From Cytophagales bacterium (GTDB taxonomy: Bacteria > Bacteroidota > Bacteroidia > Cytophagales > Spirosomataceae), in the NCBI GenBank assembly GCA_024742395.1, contig JANSYO010000034.1, positions 1 to 46,440 of the forward strand: DNA of 46,440 nt, given 5' to 3'. Positions within the stretch are counted from its first letter, which is position 1. Each line of letters opens with the position of its first letter. This document shows positions 15,079 to 23,736 of this stretch, one piece after another. A program made the translations under genes and the position numbers. The notes below the pieces were generated by a model, which saw only the letters and a list, made by a program, of their open reading frames with translations, was not told the origin of the DNA and made no database searches.

Positions 15079-16090
15079 CTCTCCTTCTTCAGAACTTCAA
15101 AACTTATCGGCTTCTACCTTAAAGCCTGTTTATTTTCTTCATGGCAATGAAAGCTATTATCCCTCTGCTATTGCAAAAAAGATTCTAGAAATAGCGATTC
15201 CACCACATGAAAAAAGTTTTAATGAGTTTGTTCTTTTCGGAAAAGACTTAACAATTGGGGCAATTCTGAATAATGCCAGGAGGTTCCCAATGATGGCAGA
15301 GAAACAACTTGTTTTGATCAAAGATGCTGATCAGATTCAGGATCTGAATAATAAAGAGGCTCAAAGCATGCTCGAAGCCTATGCCAAAGACCCACTTCCT
15401 TCTACCATTCTGGTTCTGGTTTTTGGAAAAACAATGGACGAAAGAAAAGCTTTCGTGAAGGCTTTTAGCACAAAAGGTCTACTGCTAAATTCTAAAAAAT
15501 TGTATGACAATCAGGTGCCTGACTTCATCATGCAAATATGTCAGGAAAAGAAGCACAAAATATCTCCGAAGGCGGCTCAATTACTTCTGGAGCATACAGG
15601 TAATAATCTGGAATCTATCGTTAAAGAAATAGATAAAGTGGTAATCAATTTACCGGAGAATGGTGAGATTGACGGTCACGTAATTGAGAAATTTGTAGGG
15701 ATAAGTAAGGATTATAATGTATTTGAATTGCAGAAGGCCTTAATTCAAAAAGATACAGCTAAAAGTTACCAAATCGTCAACTATTTTGCAGCAAATACGA
15801 AAGACCATCCAATTCAACCGGTAATCTTGATATTATACAATTTCTTCTCAAAAGTGCTTTTGGTTCATGGAAGTCGTCAAAAAAAAGATGTAAATCTGGG
15901 AGCTTTGCTCAAAGTGAACCCCTATTTTTTGAAAGATTACACTTCTGCAGCACAGCGGTACACTGCCGGAAAAGTCTTCCACATAATTCACACTTTAAGA
16001 GAAATAGACAAAAATTCTAAGGGTATTGAAACCGGAACAAAGTCTGAAAGTGATCTTTACAAAGATCTTATATTCAATATTTTATCATAA
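15071..16090 (+). CDS. holA: DNA polymerase III subunit delta
   Basis: About 340 aa. KPVYFLHGNESYY is the typical start of the delta-subunit AAA+ fold, followed by an RFPMMAEKQLVLIKDADQI segment, the lid domain (HKISPKAAQLLLEHTGNNL) and the helical C-terminal collar domain (VFELQKALIQKDTAKSYQIVNYF). Delta opens the sliding clamp in the clamp loader. The frame can start at a GTG at 15041 or a TTG at 15071. I prefer 15071, which gives a usual-length N-terminus and only a short overlap with the acpH-like gene. Last gene of the phoH operon; the stop lies next to the tRNA terminator. Confidence 0.85.
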   Translation: MANSPSSELQNLSASTLKPVYFLHGNESYYPSAIAKKILEIAIPPHEKSFNEFVLFGKDLTIGAILNNARRFPMMAEKQLVLIKDADQIQDLNNKEAQSMLEAYAKDPLPSTILVLVFGKTMDERKAFVKAFSTKGLLLNSKKLYDNQVPDFIMQICQEKKHKISPKAAQLLLEHTGNNLESIVKEIDKVVINLPENGEIDGHVIEKFVGISKDYNVFELQKALIQKDTAKSYQIVNYFAANTKDHPIQPVILILYNFFSKVLLVHGSRQKKDVNLGALLKVNPYFLKDYTSAAQRYTAGKVFHIIHTLREIDKNSKGIETGTKSESDLYKDLIFNILS

Positions 16091-16117
16091 AAAAAGCAGT
16101 TCAGAAATCTGAACTGC
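16089..16117 (-). terminator. Terminator of tRNA-Met
   Basis: A perfect 10-bp stem (GCAGTTCAGA/TCTGAACTGC, 16096-16117) is followed on the minus strand by seven T. It ends the tRNA transcript and faces holA. Confidence 0.85.
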
Positions 16118-16122
16118 TTAAG

Positions 16123-16196
16123 TAGCGGGGAGGGGAATCGAACCCCTGACCTCCGGGTTATGAATCCGACGCTCTAACCATCTGAGCTACCCCGCC
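16123..16196 (-). tRNA. tRNA-Met (CAT)
   Basis: A 74-base cloverleaf: acceptor GGCGGGG/CCCCGCT (first pair G-U), D arm GCTC...GAGC, anticodon loop TTCATAA with CAT, T arm AGGGG-TTCGATT-CCCCT, discriminator A. The anticodon stem has one A-C mismatch next to the loop. No CCA is encoded. The body fits an elongator tRNA-Met: the G1-U72 pair can form, unlike the unpaired end of the initiator. A tRNA-Ile(CAU) identity is less likely but would need a search to exclude. Confidence 0.93.
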
Positions 16197-16212
16197 GTCT
16201 CTAACGAGGGTG

Positions 16213-16244
16213 CAAATTTATGCAATCCATTTTTTACCTCCAAA
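16213..16244 (-). promoter_or_regulatory. tRNA-Met promoter
   Basis: Minus-strand TTTG (16244-16241), 20 bases, TAAATTTG (16220-16213): a full consensus about 17 bases before the mature tRNA 5' end. Confidence 0.8.
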
Positions 16245-16344
16245 CACTATTTACAACTAATTTTTTTGAGCAAATTTTCTTGCTTATACTTGCTTTGTTT
16301 CCTTTAATATTCTAAATAGGAAAAAATAACAGCTGATACCTATC

Positions 16345-16722
16345 ATGTCGAAAAACAAGTTTGTTGGAGAATACCCTTTTAAGACCTCTCATAAGGTTCT
16401 TTACAACTATATAAGTACACCTGGTGGATTGCAGCAGTGGTTCGCGAACAATGTATCGATTGACTCTGATCACAATTACCATATAGAATGGGATGGAGGA
16501 GTACATGTGGCTACCGTTCACAAAAAATTAAACAAATCTGTCAAATATGATTTTCAGGGTAAAGACGATGGAAATTCGTTAGAACTGAAATTAGTGCAGG
16601 GAGAGTTAGATGGCTCCACGTATTTAGAGGTTACAGATGTTTCAGATAATGATGACGAAGATGATTTAAGATCTCTCTGGGACGGTCTAATTGGTGACTT
16701 AAAAGATATTGTAGGCGGTTAA
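16345..16722 (+). CDS. START-like (SRPBCC) domain protein
   Basis: A 125-aa single-domain protein, MSKNKFVGEYPFKTSHKVLY. The pattern YPFKTSHKVLYNYISTPGGLQQWF is that of AHSA1/START-like domains: an initial strand, then a helix with LxxWF. Later strands and a C-terminal helix LRSLWDGLIGDLKDIV complete the helix-grip fold. These domains hold a hydrophobic ligand or bind a chaperone. The ligand is unknown. It stands alone between tRNA-Met and the permease gene. Confidence 0.75.
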   Translation: MSKNKFVGEYPFKTSHKVLYNYISTPGGLQQWFANNVSIDSDHNYHIEWDGGVHVATVHKKLNKSVKYDFQGKDDGNSLELKLVQGELDGSTYLEVTDVSDNDDEDDLRSLWDGLIGDLKDIVGG

Positions 16723-16795
16723 TTTTACTTAAAAGAGAGTAGAATATTTGTCAGATCGCTTAAACCGTCGGACTTTTGTGCACTTTTAGACTCCG

Positions 16796-18280
16796 ATGAG
16801 AAAAATAGACAAACTTGTAATAAAGAATTTTCTTGGACCTTTCGTATTGACCACACTCGTAGTGGTCTTTATTTTCTTATTGAGGTTTTTGATGCTTTAT
16901 TTCGACGATTTTGTAGGTAAAGATCTTGATCTTCAAACCTTCGGGAAGCTTTTCGCTTATTTTTCTCTGATTACCGTACCCATTTCTTTGCCTCTCTCTA
17001 CTCTTCTGGCTTCGTTAATGAGTTTTGGTAATTTAGGGGAGCATACCGAGCTTACTGCAATAAAGTCAGCCGGAATTCCATTAGGAAGAGTCATATTGCC
17101 CACCTTGATTTTCACAATCTTCATCAGCATTTTCTCCTTTTGGTTTAACAACAATGTAACTCCTTGGGCTAACCTGAAGGGCTATTCCTTACTATGGGAC
17201 ATACGAACTACCAAAGTAGCTCTAAACATTCAGGAAGGTATTTTCTATAGAGAGATTCCCGGATACAGCATAAAAGTAAAAAAGAAATACCCGGATAACG
17301 AAAGCCTGAAAGATGTGCTGGTGTATGATCATTCTATGCGAAACGGAAATAAGAATGTTACCATTGCAGACTCTGGCCGGATGTATACAATGTATAACGA
17401 TAATTATTTGGTTTTTGAATTATTCAACGGTCAGAATTATACAGAAACTAAAACCAATCAAACCTTAAACGATACTCAGTTTTACAGAAACAAGTTTAAA
17501 AAGAACAGGTTTGTTTTCTCTCTTGAATCATTCAATATGAAGAAAACCAGCGAAAATCAATTCAAGTATCACGAATACATGAAGAATATTGATGAGCTGA
17601 AAAACCAAATTGACTCTACCAAAATTCAGATAGATGCTCAGGCACAATCTCAAGTGGCCTCTTTAAAGTCAATGCACACCTATCAGTTTAAGAACTTACC
17701 AAAGAATTATAAGGTAGATAGCTTAACCGGTGATAGCACCTTAATCGTAATTGAAAAGGGTCCATGGGTTTATGATAAATTGGCTACATTGGATGAAAGC
17801 AACAGATACTCTGAGATCTGGGCCATCTCGCAGTCGTCTGCCCATAGTTTTCAGTCCCAATTGGAAAACAGTCACGCCATTTTGGGCAGTAAGAGACGCA
17901 CCATGTATAGTGCAGACATAGAACGCTGGCATAAATACACTTACGCTGTAGCTTGCTTGGCCATGTTTATCATTGGAGCTTCCTTAGGCTCCATCATTAA
18001 AAAAGGTGGTTTTGGTATGCCTGTTCTTATAGCCATCAGTTTCTTTATATTGTATTACGTCATGATGCAGCTGGCAGATAAGAATGCCAAGGAGGGATTG
18101 ATTCCGGTAGTAATAGCTGTTTGGATTCCAGATGTTATCTTAATGGGTATTGGTGCTATCTTTATTTCGAAGGCAACGAAAGACGCAAGAATTTTTGAAT
18201 TAGACGTTTACGTTCAGTTTTGGGAAAAGCTCAAAAAGAAAGTCAAGAGAAATAAAACGGAGACTTTGGTCATCGAATAG
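16796..18280 (+). CDS. LptF/LptG family permease (YjgP/YjgQ)
   Basis: A 494-aa inner-membrane protein. Transmembrane helices lie at about residues 12-33, 55-75 and 98-118, and three more in the C-terminal third (about 385-475). The large periplasmic beta-jellyroll between them (residues 125-370) is typical of LptF/LptG. TELTAIKSAGIPLGRV is the coupling-helix motif that contacts the ATPase LptB. With LptB it extracts lipopolysaccharide and pushes it onto the LptC/LptA bridge. The jellyroll has a Gln/Ser-rich helical insertion near 250-285. F and G cannot be told apart here. Confidence 0.85.
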   Translation: MRKIDKLVIKNFLGPFVLTTLVVVFIFLLRFLMLYFDDFVGKDLDLQTFGKLFAYFSLITVPISLPLSTLLASLMSFGNLGEHTELTAIKSAGIPLGRVILPTLIFTIFISIFSFWFNNNVTPWANLKGYSLLWDIRTTKVALNIQEGIFYREIPGYSIKVKKKYPDNESLKDVLVYDHSMRNGNKNVTIADSGRMYTMYNDNYLVFELFNGQNYTETKTNQTLNDTQFYRNKFKKNRFVFSLESFNMKKTSENQFKYHEYMKNIDELKNQIDSTKIQIDAQAQSQVASLKSMHTYQFKNLPKNYKVDSLTGDSTLIVIEKGPWVYDKLATLDESNRYSEIWAISQSSAHSFQSQLENSHAILGSKRRTMYSADIERWHKYTYAVACLAMFIIGASLGSIIKKGGFGMPVLIAISFFILYYVMMQLADKNAKEGLIPVVIAVWIPDVILMGIGAIFISKATKDARIFELDVYVQFWEKLKKKVKRNKTETLVIE

Positions 18281-18292
18281 GAATTATATTCG

Positions 18293-18300
18293 TACTTTTG
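18293..18300 (+). promoter_or_regulatory. Candidate rpsO promoter -7 element
   Basis: TACTTTTG fits TAnnTTTG and lies 41 bases before the rpsO start. A TTTG lies upstream at 18265-18268, but the 24-base spacing is longer than usual. Confidence 0.45.
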
Positions 18301-18341
18301 TGGCTGTTTTAATTATTCACTAAAATCTAGGTTAACATCTT

Positions 18342-18617
18342 ATGTATTTAACTTCGGAGAAGAAGCAAGAAATCTTTAAAGATAAAGGCTTCCAAAAAAA
18401 CGAAAGCGACACAGGATCAGCAGAATCTCAAATCGCATTGTTCACTTACAGAATTGCTCATTTAACTGAGCATTTAAAAACGCATAAGCACGATTACTCT
18501 ACTCGTTTAGGTTTGCTTAAATTAGTAGGTAAGCGTCGTAATTTGTTGAAGTATCTTCAAAAGAAGGACATCAATCGTTACAGAGCAATTATTGCTGAAT
18601 TAGGAATTCGTAAGTAA
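18342..18617 (+). CDS. rpsO: 30S ribosomal protein S15
   Basis: A 91-aa protein of the usual S15 length. [24 protein letters not shown] and the [23 protein letters not shown] block are the signature that binds the central domain of 16S rRNA and forms bridge B4 to the large subunit. An extra short N-terminal tail ([12 protein letters not shown]) is normal. It is followed by a terminator-like hairpin and pnp, the same order as in many bacteria. Confidence 0.97.
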   Translation: MYLTSEKKQEIFKDKGFQKNESDTGSAESQIALFTYRIAHLTEHLKTHKHDYSTRLGLLKLVGKRRNLLKYLQKKDINRYRAIIAELGIRK

Positions 18618-18625
18618 TTCAAATA

Positions 18626-18656
18626 GGGGAGTCTCTTTCAGGGGCTCCCCGTTTTT
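18626..18656 (+). terminator. Terminator or attenuator between rpsO and pnp
   Basis: An 8-bp stem (GGGGAGTC with GGCTCCCC, including one T-G pair), then a run of five T after a G. It should end most rpsO transcripts and limit read-through into pnp. Confidence 0.75.
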
Positions 18657-18704
18657 GGGCTTAAAACACAGCAAAAATTATCCCCGCGGACACAGGATCA
18701 ACTC

Positions 18705-18730
18705 GTCGCATCGAAAGCGGAAAATGCGAC
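18705..18730 (+). promoter_or_regulatory. Hairpin in the pnp leader
   Basis: GTCGCAT (18705-18711) pairs perfectly with ATGCGAC (18724-18730) across a 12-base loop, which can form a short inner CG/CG pair. It lies 17 bases before the pnp ATG and has no T-run, so it is not a terminator. It may be a processing or autoregulation element. Confidence 0.5.
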
Positions 18731-18747
18731 AAAATTAAATTTATTAG

Positions 18748-20901
18748 ATGTTTAACATTCATTCTCAAACCATCCCAATGCCGGGTGGTAAAGATATCAC
18801 TCTTGAAACAGGTAAGTTAGCACGTCAGGCCGACGGCTCAATAGTTTTAAGATGTGGCAAAGCCATGATTCTAGCTACTGTAGTAGCTAAGCAAGACGCC
18901 AAAGAAGGCGTTGATTTCCTTCCACTTTCTGTTGATTATCAAGAGAAGTTTGCTTCTGCAGGTAAGATTCCAGGAAGTTTTCAAAGAAGAGAAGGTAGAC
19001 TTTCAGACAACGAAATCCTTATTAGTAGATTAGTAGATAGAGCCTTACGTCCTATCTTCCCAGGTGATTACCATGCAGATGTGCAGGTAATGATTTCACT
19101 TATTTCTTCTGACCCAGAAGTAGCACCAGATGCTTTAGCAGCTTTAGCAGCTTCTGCAGCACTTGCTGTTTCTGATATTCCTTTCAACGGACCGGTTTCA
19201 GAAGTAAGAGTAGCAAAAATAGACGGACAATATGTAGTAAATCCAGACAAATCAGCACTAGGCAATGCCACGCTTGATTTGATTATTGCGGGTACTGCAG
19301 AAAATATCAACATGGTTGAGGGAGAAGCTGATGAGGTTTCTGAACTTGAAATGATTGAGGCAATCAAAGTAGGACATGAAGCTATCAGAAAGCAGGTAGC
19401 AGCCCAGGTAGAGTTATCTAAAGCTGTAGGTTCTACGGAGAAGAGAGAATATTCACATGAAACAAGTGATGAAGCTCTTAAAGAAAAAATCTTTTCTGAA
19501 CTGTATGACGCTGTTTATGCTGTTGGAGCAAAAGGCTCTGCCAATAAAAATGAGCGTAAAGAAGGTTATGCAGCTATTCTTGAGGCTTTTGTAAAGCCAA
19601 TTGAAGAAAACGAAGACGACGAAACAGACTTAGGTCTTGTCAATAAATACTTTGGTGAATTAAAGTATAAGGCTTCAAGAGACCTTGTATTAAATGAAAG
19701 AAAGAGACTTGATGGAAGACAGCTGACTGAAATCAGACCTATTGAGTGTGAGGTAGATTATCTTCCAGGTGCTCACGGTTCAGCTCTTTTCACAAGAGGA
19801 GAAACTCAATCACTCTCTACTACCACAGTAGGAACAAAACTTGATGAGCAGCTAATAGATCAGGCCATGTTCTCAGGCTACTCTAAATTCTATTTGCATT
19901 ACAATTTCCCTGGTTTTTCAACGGGTGAAGTTAAGCCAAACAGAGGAGCTAGCCGTCGTGAAATTGGTCATGGTAACCTTGCTCAGCGTTCATTGGCCAA
20001 AGTAATGCCACCAGAAGCAGAAAACCCTTACACAGTTCGTATTGTTTCTGATATTCTTGAGTCAAATGGTTCGTCTTCAATGGCTACTGTTTGTGCGGGA
20101 TGTTTGTCATTAATGGATGCTGGTATCCCAATTAAAGCACCTGTCTCAGGTATTGCAATGGGATTAATTACAGATACTGAAACTGGTAAATTTGCTGTTC
20201 TTTCAGATATTTTGGGTGATGAAGATCATTTAGGAGATATGGACTTTAAAGTAACAGGTACTTCTAAAGGTATTGTTGCTTGTCAAATGGACATTAAAGT
20301 AGAAGGCCTTTCATTTGAAATTTTAGAGCAAGCTCTTAATCAGGCGAAAGAAGGTAGACTGCATATTCTAGGTAAAATGAATGCCGCTCTTGAGAAACCA
20401 AGAGAAGACATGAAACCTCATGCTCCACGTGCATTTACTATGAGAATTGACAGAGAATTCATCGGTGCGGTAATCGGGCCGGGTGGTAAAATCATTCAGG
20501 AAATCCAAAGGGAGTCTGGGGCTACTGTCAATATCGAAGAAGTAGGAAATGAAGGTATCGTATCCATTTTTGCTACAAGCGGAGATAGTATGGATATGGC
20601 CAAAAACAGAATTAAAGGAATAGTAGCTGTGCCGGAGGTAGGTACCGTTTACGATGCCAAAGTGAAGTCAATACAGCCTTTCGGTGCTTTCTGTGAGTTC
20701 CTTCCGGGTAAAGACGGTTTACTTCATATTTCTGAAATCTCATGGGAGCGTCTTCCTGCTATGGATGGTGTTCTTGAAGTAGGTGAAGAAATTCAGGTAA
20801 AACTGACAGAGGTTGACAGAAAAACAGGCAAGTTCAGACTTTCCAGAAAAGTTTTACTTCCAAGACCTCCAAAACCAGGTCAGGAAGAAGAAAAGAAATA
20901 A
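18748..20901 (+). CDS. pnp: Polyribonucleotide nucleotidyltransferase (PNPase)
   Basis: A 717-aa phosphorolytic 3'-5' exoribonuclease. Two RNase PH domains (about 10-145 and 330-465) flank an all-helical linker. The second contains [20 protein letters not shown] with the metal-binding aspartates. The KH domain has [12 protein letters not shown] (near 572), and the S1 domain begins [16 protein letters not shown] (near 631) and runs almost to the end. The length and order are standard. It acts as a trimer in mRNA decay and RNA quality control. A leader hairpin upstream may mediate self-regulation, as known for E. coli pnp. Confidence 0.97.
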   Translation: MFNIHSQTIPMPGGKDITLETGKLARQADGSIVLRCGKAMILATVVAKQDAKEGVDFLPLSVDYQEKFASAGKIPGSFQRREGRLSDNEILISRLVDRALRPIFPGDYHADVQVMISLISSDPEVAPDALAALAASAALAVSDIPFNGPVSEVRVAKIDGQYVVNPDKSALGNATLDLIIAGTAENINMVEGEADEVSELEMIEAIKVGHEAIRKQVAAQVELSKAVGSTEKREYSHETSDEALKEKIFSELYDAVYAVGAKGSANKNERKEGYAAILEAFVKPIEENEDDETDLGLVNKYFGELKYKASRDLVLNERKRLDGRQLTEIRPIECEVDYLPGAHGSALFTRGETQSLSTTTVGTKLDEQLIDQAMFSGYSKFYLHYNFPGFSTGEVKPNRGASRREIGHGNLAQRSLAKVMPPEAENPYTVRIVSDILESNGSSSMATVCAGCLSLMDAGIPIKAPVSGIAMGLITDTETGKFAVLSDILGDEDHLGDMDFKVTGTSKGIVACQMDIKVEGLSFEILEQALNQAKEGRLHILGKMNAALEKPREDMKPHAPRAFTMRIDREFIGAVIGPGGKIIQEIQRESGATVNIEEVGNEGIVSIFATSGDSMDMAKNRIKGIVAVPEVGTVYDAKVKSIQPFGAFCEFLPGKDGLLHISEISWERLPAMDGVLEVGEEIQVKLTEVDRKTGKFRLSRKVLLPRPPKPGQEEEKK

Positions 20902-20986
20902 AACGAACAATAAAGGACGGAGATACGTTATTAATGTATATTTCGTTTTCGCTAATATTTAAGAGGAATTTGAATAAACAAGCAAT

Positions 20987-21850
20987 ATGAGACAACTAAA
21001 AATTAGTAAGCAGATCACCAATCGTGAGAGTCAGTCGTTAGACAAGTACCTTCAGGAGATTGGTAAAGTAGACCTCTTAACACCTGACGAGGAAGTAACT
21101 CTTGCTCAGAAGATCAGAGAGGGAGATCAGCTGTCTCTTGAAAGGCTTACCAAAGCAAATCTGCGTTTCGTGGTTTCAGTAGCAAAACAGTACCAAAATC
21201 AAGGTCTATCACTAGGTGATTTGATTAATGAAGGTAATTTAGGATTAATAAAAGCTGCTCAGAGATTTGACGAAACCAGAGGTTTCAAATTTATATCTTA
21301 CGCTGTATGGTGGATTCGCCAGTCAATTCTTCAAGCATTGGCTGAGCAATCGAGAATCGTACGTTTGCCACTAAACAGAGTGGGCTCATTAAACAAAATC
21401 TCCAAGAAGTTTTCTGAATTGGAGCAGCAGTTTGAAAGAGAGCCATCTCCTGAGGAATTGGCAGAAGTATTGGAAATTACTTCTAATGAAGTAGTTGACA
21501 CTATGAAGATCTCTGGTCGCCACGTGTCTGTTGATGCACCTTTTGTACAAGGTGAGGAAAACAGCCTTTTGGATGTACTGGAGAATGATCTGGAAGATAA
21601 GCCAGATCAAGAGCTGATGAACGACTCCTTAAGAAGAGAAGTTTTAAGAGCTCTTTCTACCCTTACACAGCGTGAGGCAGAGGTGATTATGTATTATTTC
21701 GGACTGAATGGTGAACAAGCGATGACATTAGAGGAAATTGGAGAGAAGTTCAATTTGACTCGCGAACGTGTACGTCAGATTAAAGAAAAAGCCATCAGAC
21801 GTTTAAGACAAACATCTAGAAGCAAAGCTTTGAAAGCTTATTTGGGATAA
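20987..21850 (+). CDS. rpoD: Primary RNA polymerase sigma factor (short RpoD/SigA type)
   Basis: A 287-aa group 1 sigma factor without region 1.1, as is normal in Bacteroidota. Region 1.2 starts [16 protein letters not shown]. Region 2 has [30 protein letters not shown] with the [13 protein letters not shown] melting helix. Region 3 follows from [12 protein letters not shown]. Region 4 ([32 protein letters not shown]) reads the -33 element. It should recognise the TTTG/TAnnTTTG promoters found across this window. A strong terminator follows at once. Confidence 0.95.
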   Translation: MRQLKISKQITNRESQSLDKYLQEIGKVDLLTPDEEVTLAQKIREGDQLSLERLTKANLRFVVSVAKQYQNQGLSLGDLINEGNLGLIKAAQRFDETRGFKFISYAVWWIRQSILQALAEQSRIVRLPLNRVGSLNKISKKFSELEQQFEREPSPEELAEVLEITSNEVVDTMKISGRHVSVDAPFVQGEENSLLDVLENDLEDKPDQELMNDSLRREVLRALSTLTQREAEVIMYYFGLNGEQAMTLEEIGEKFNLTRERVRQIKEKAIRRLRQTSRSKALKAYLG

Positions 21851-21872
21851 CATTTTATTGGCTAAATTTGAA

Positions 21873-21897
21873 GGCACCCTTTTGGGTGCCTTTTTTT
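21873..21897 (+). terminator. Terminator after rpoD
   Basis: Perfect GGCACCC/GGGTGCC stem, TTTT loop, seven T. Confidence 0.92.
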
Positions 21898-21904
21898 ATA
21901 TCCT

Positions 21905-23560
21905 ATGACCAAACTTTTACCATTTCAACAACTCGCCAGACTCTGTCTGAAAAGTGGCATTGAAAATATCATTATTTGTCCCGGCAGTAGAAATGCTGCA
22001 CTAACTATTGCTTTTACCAGCGAAAAAGGTCTTAAATGCTATAGCATTTCTGATGAAAGATCTGCAGCCTATATTGCTCTTGGAATGTCTTTACAAACCA
22101 GCAAAACCACTGCAATTATTTGTACTTCAGGTACAGCGGCTTTAAATTTTGCCCCTGCCATAGCTGAAGCCTATTTTCAGGAAATTCCTTTACTGGTTTT
22201 AACCGCAGACAGACCACCTGAGTGGGTGCACCAATACGATGGTCAGACTATTTTTCAAGATCAACTCTACGGAAAACATGTAAAAAAAGCCTATACATGG
22301 CCAGTAGAGCAAAAGAACTCTGACATAGATTATGCTGCAGAAATAAGTAACCAGGCCATTTCATTGACACAAAATCAACCCAAAGGGCCTGTCCACATAA
22401 ATATTCCCATTAGAGAACCGTTTTATCCGGATGTGGTAGAACCTCTTGAAAAAGAATGGAAAATCGCGAGATATTTTGATTCAAAAGAAAATCCTATCCA
22501 TAATTTTGAAGATGTCTTAAGAAAGCATTCTAAAAGGCTTTTAGTAATAGGTCAGCAAAATAACGCTGATGTAAAAAAACAGGCCCGTTCTTTTGCAGAA
22601 CGCTTTGGCTTTGTTTTAGTGGCAGATTCAATAGCGAACACGGATGATTCCATTCAAAACCATGATCACTTTCTTAAAAATTTGAGCCAAGAGGAAAAAC
22701 GTGAATTGATTCCTGACCTTTTAATAAGTACGGATATGTCTTTGATTTCAAAATCATTGAAATTACTTCTCAGAGAGGGAAAAATAAAGGAACACTGGCA
22801 TATTCAGAATAATCCGGCATTTATTGATCCCTTTAGATCCCTTACCAAAAAAGTAGAAATAGAACCCTTCCGCTTTTTTAATGAATGCTCCAATTATACC
22901 CCTTTTAGTATAGATAAGGCATACTCTGATTCTTGGCTTAATCGGGAAACTCAGGCCATCTCAAAAATCAATTCATTTTTTGGTACACCGGAGTACTCAG
23001 AATTTCATGTTCTCAAAAGTCTTCTCGAAAGAATGTCTGCTGATTCTATCATACATGCCGGAAACAGTATGAGTATACGGTATATTAATGCTCTTCAAAA
23101 ATATATCAATCAAGAGATATTTGTCTATTGCAATAGAGGTACAAGTGGCATTGATGGTAGCTTAAGCACGGCAGTAGGGCAGGCCATAAACACTGATAAG
23201 AAAGTCTATTGTATATTGGGGGACTTGAGCTTTCAATATGATAAAAACGCCCTTTGGAATCGCTACCTTCCCGAAAATCTTAAAATTGTTGTCTTAAATA
23301 ATGCTGGAGGCATCATTTTCAGCATGATTGAAGGACCAAGGAAACAGGATTCATTTGATGATTTCTTCAGAACCCATCAACCCAATAAGGCTGACCTAAT
23401 TGCCCAGGAATTTGGCTTAAACTATCTTAGCATCAATAACAAAGCAGAAGCAGAATTAAACATAACTAAATTTCTTACCTCAAAGACCAAAACTGTTCTA
23501 GAGATATTCACCGATTACAATCAAAATGAAAGTAGTTTTAAATCTTTTTTTAAAACTTAA
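21905..23560 (+). CDS. menD: MenD: SEPHCHC synthase (menaquinone biosynthesis)
   Basis: A 551-aa thiamine-diphosphate enzyme that joins 2-oxoglutarate and isochorismate on the way to menaquinone. The N-terminal PYR domain has CPGSRNAALTIAF and SDERSAAYIALGMS with the Glu that activates ThDP. LTADRPPEWV is typical of MenD. The C-terminal PP domain has the ThDP motif GDLSFQYDKNALWN with VVLNNAGGIIF, near residues 440-475. The length is normal. It stands alone between two terminators; no other men genes are in the window. Confidence 0.93.
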   Translation: MTKLLPFQQLARLCLKSGIENIIICPGSRNAALTIAFTSEKGLKCYSISDERSAAYIALGMSLQTSKTTAIICTSGTAALNFAPAIAEAYFQEIPLLVLTADRPPEWVHQYDGQTIFQDQLYGKHVKKAYTWPVEQKNSDIDYAAEISNQAISLTQNQPKGPVHINIPIREPFYPDVVEPLEKEWKIARYFDSKENPIHNFEDVLRKHSKRLLVIGQQNNADVKKQARSFAERFGFVLVADSIANTDDSIQNHDHFLKNLSQEEKRELIPDLLISTDMSLISKSLKLLLREGKIKEHWHIQNNPAFIDPFRSLTKKVEIEPFRFFNECSNYTPFSIDKAYSDSWLNRETQAISKINSFFGTPEYSEFHVLKSLLERMSADSIIHAGNSMSIRYINALQKYINQEIFVYCNRGTSGIDGSLSTAVGQAINTDKKVYCILGDLSFQYDKNALWNRYLPENLKIVVLNNAGGIIFSMIEGPRKQDSFDDFFRTHQPNKADLIAQEFGLNYLSINNKAEAELNITKFLTSKTKTVLEIFTDYNQNESSFKSFFKT

Positions 23561-23563
23561 GAC

Positions 23564-23591
23564 TTGCTTAATAAAAAAAATTCTACCTTCG
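23564..23591 (+). promoter_or_regulatory. Candidate promoter in the menD-MFS gap
   Basis: TTG (23564-23566), 17 bases, TACCTTCG (23584-23591), one base away from TAnnTTTG. It precedes a short frame and a terminator, suggesting an independent short transcript. Confidence 0.4.
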
Positions 23592-23599
23592 AATCAGAA

Positions 23600-23674
23600 A
23601 TGAAAAATCAATCAACATATATGATGGTCTGCAAGAGATATTCTGTGAAGAATAAGACGACCTCCTATGTGTAG
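23600..23674 (+). CDS. Possible 24-aa peptide or part of a small RNA
   Basis: An ATG frame gives MKNQSTYMMVCKRYSVKNKT plus four more residues. It is basic and not hydrophobic, and lies between a promoter-like sequence and a strong terminator at 23702-23725. The unit of about 130 bases could be a small RNA, with the frame incidental, or a leader for the MFS gene 12 bases after the terminator. No known family recognised. No other feature seen in 23561-23736. Confidence 0.3.
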   Translation: MKNQSTYMMVCKRYSVKNKTTSYV

Positions 23675-23701
23675 AGATTGAAAAATATACATTTATATAC
23701 A

Positions 23702-23725
23702 ATCCGGCACATCGCCGGATTTTTT
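23702..23725 (+). terminator. Terminator in the menD-MFS gap
   Basis: Perfect ATCCGGC/GCCGGAT stem with a five-base loop and a T run. It lies 12 bases before the MFS start, so it ends an upstream short transcript or attenuates the MFS gene. Confidence 0.85.
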
Positions 23726-23736
23726 GTTTTATAACC

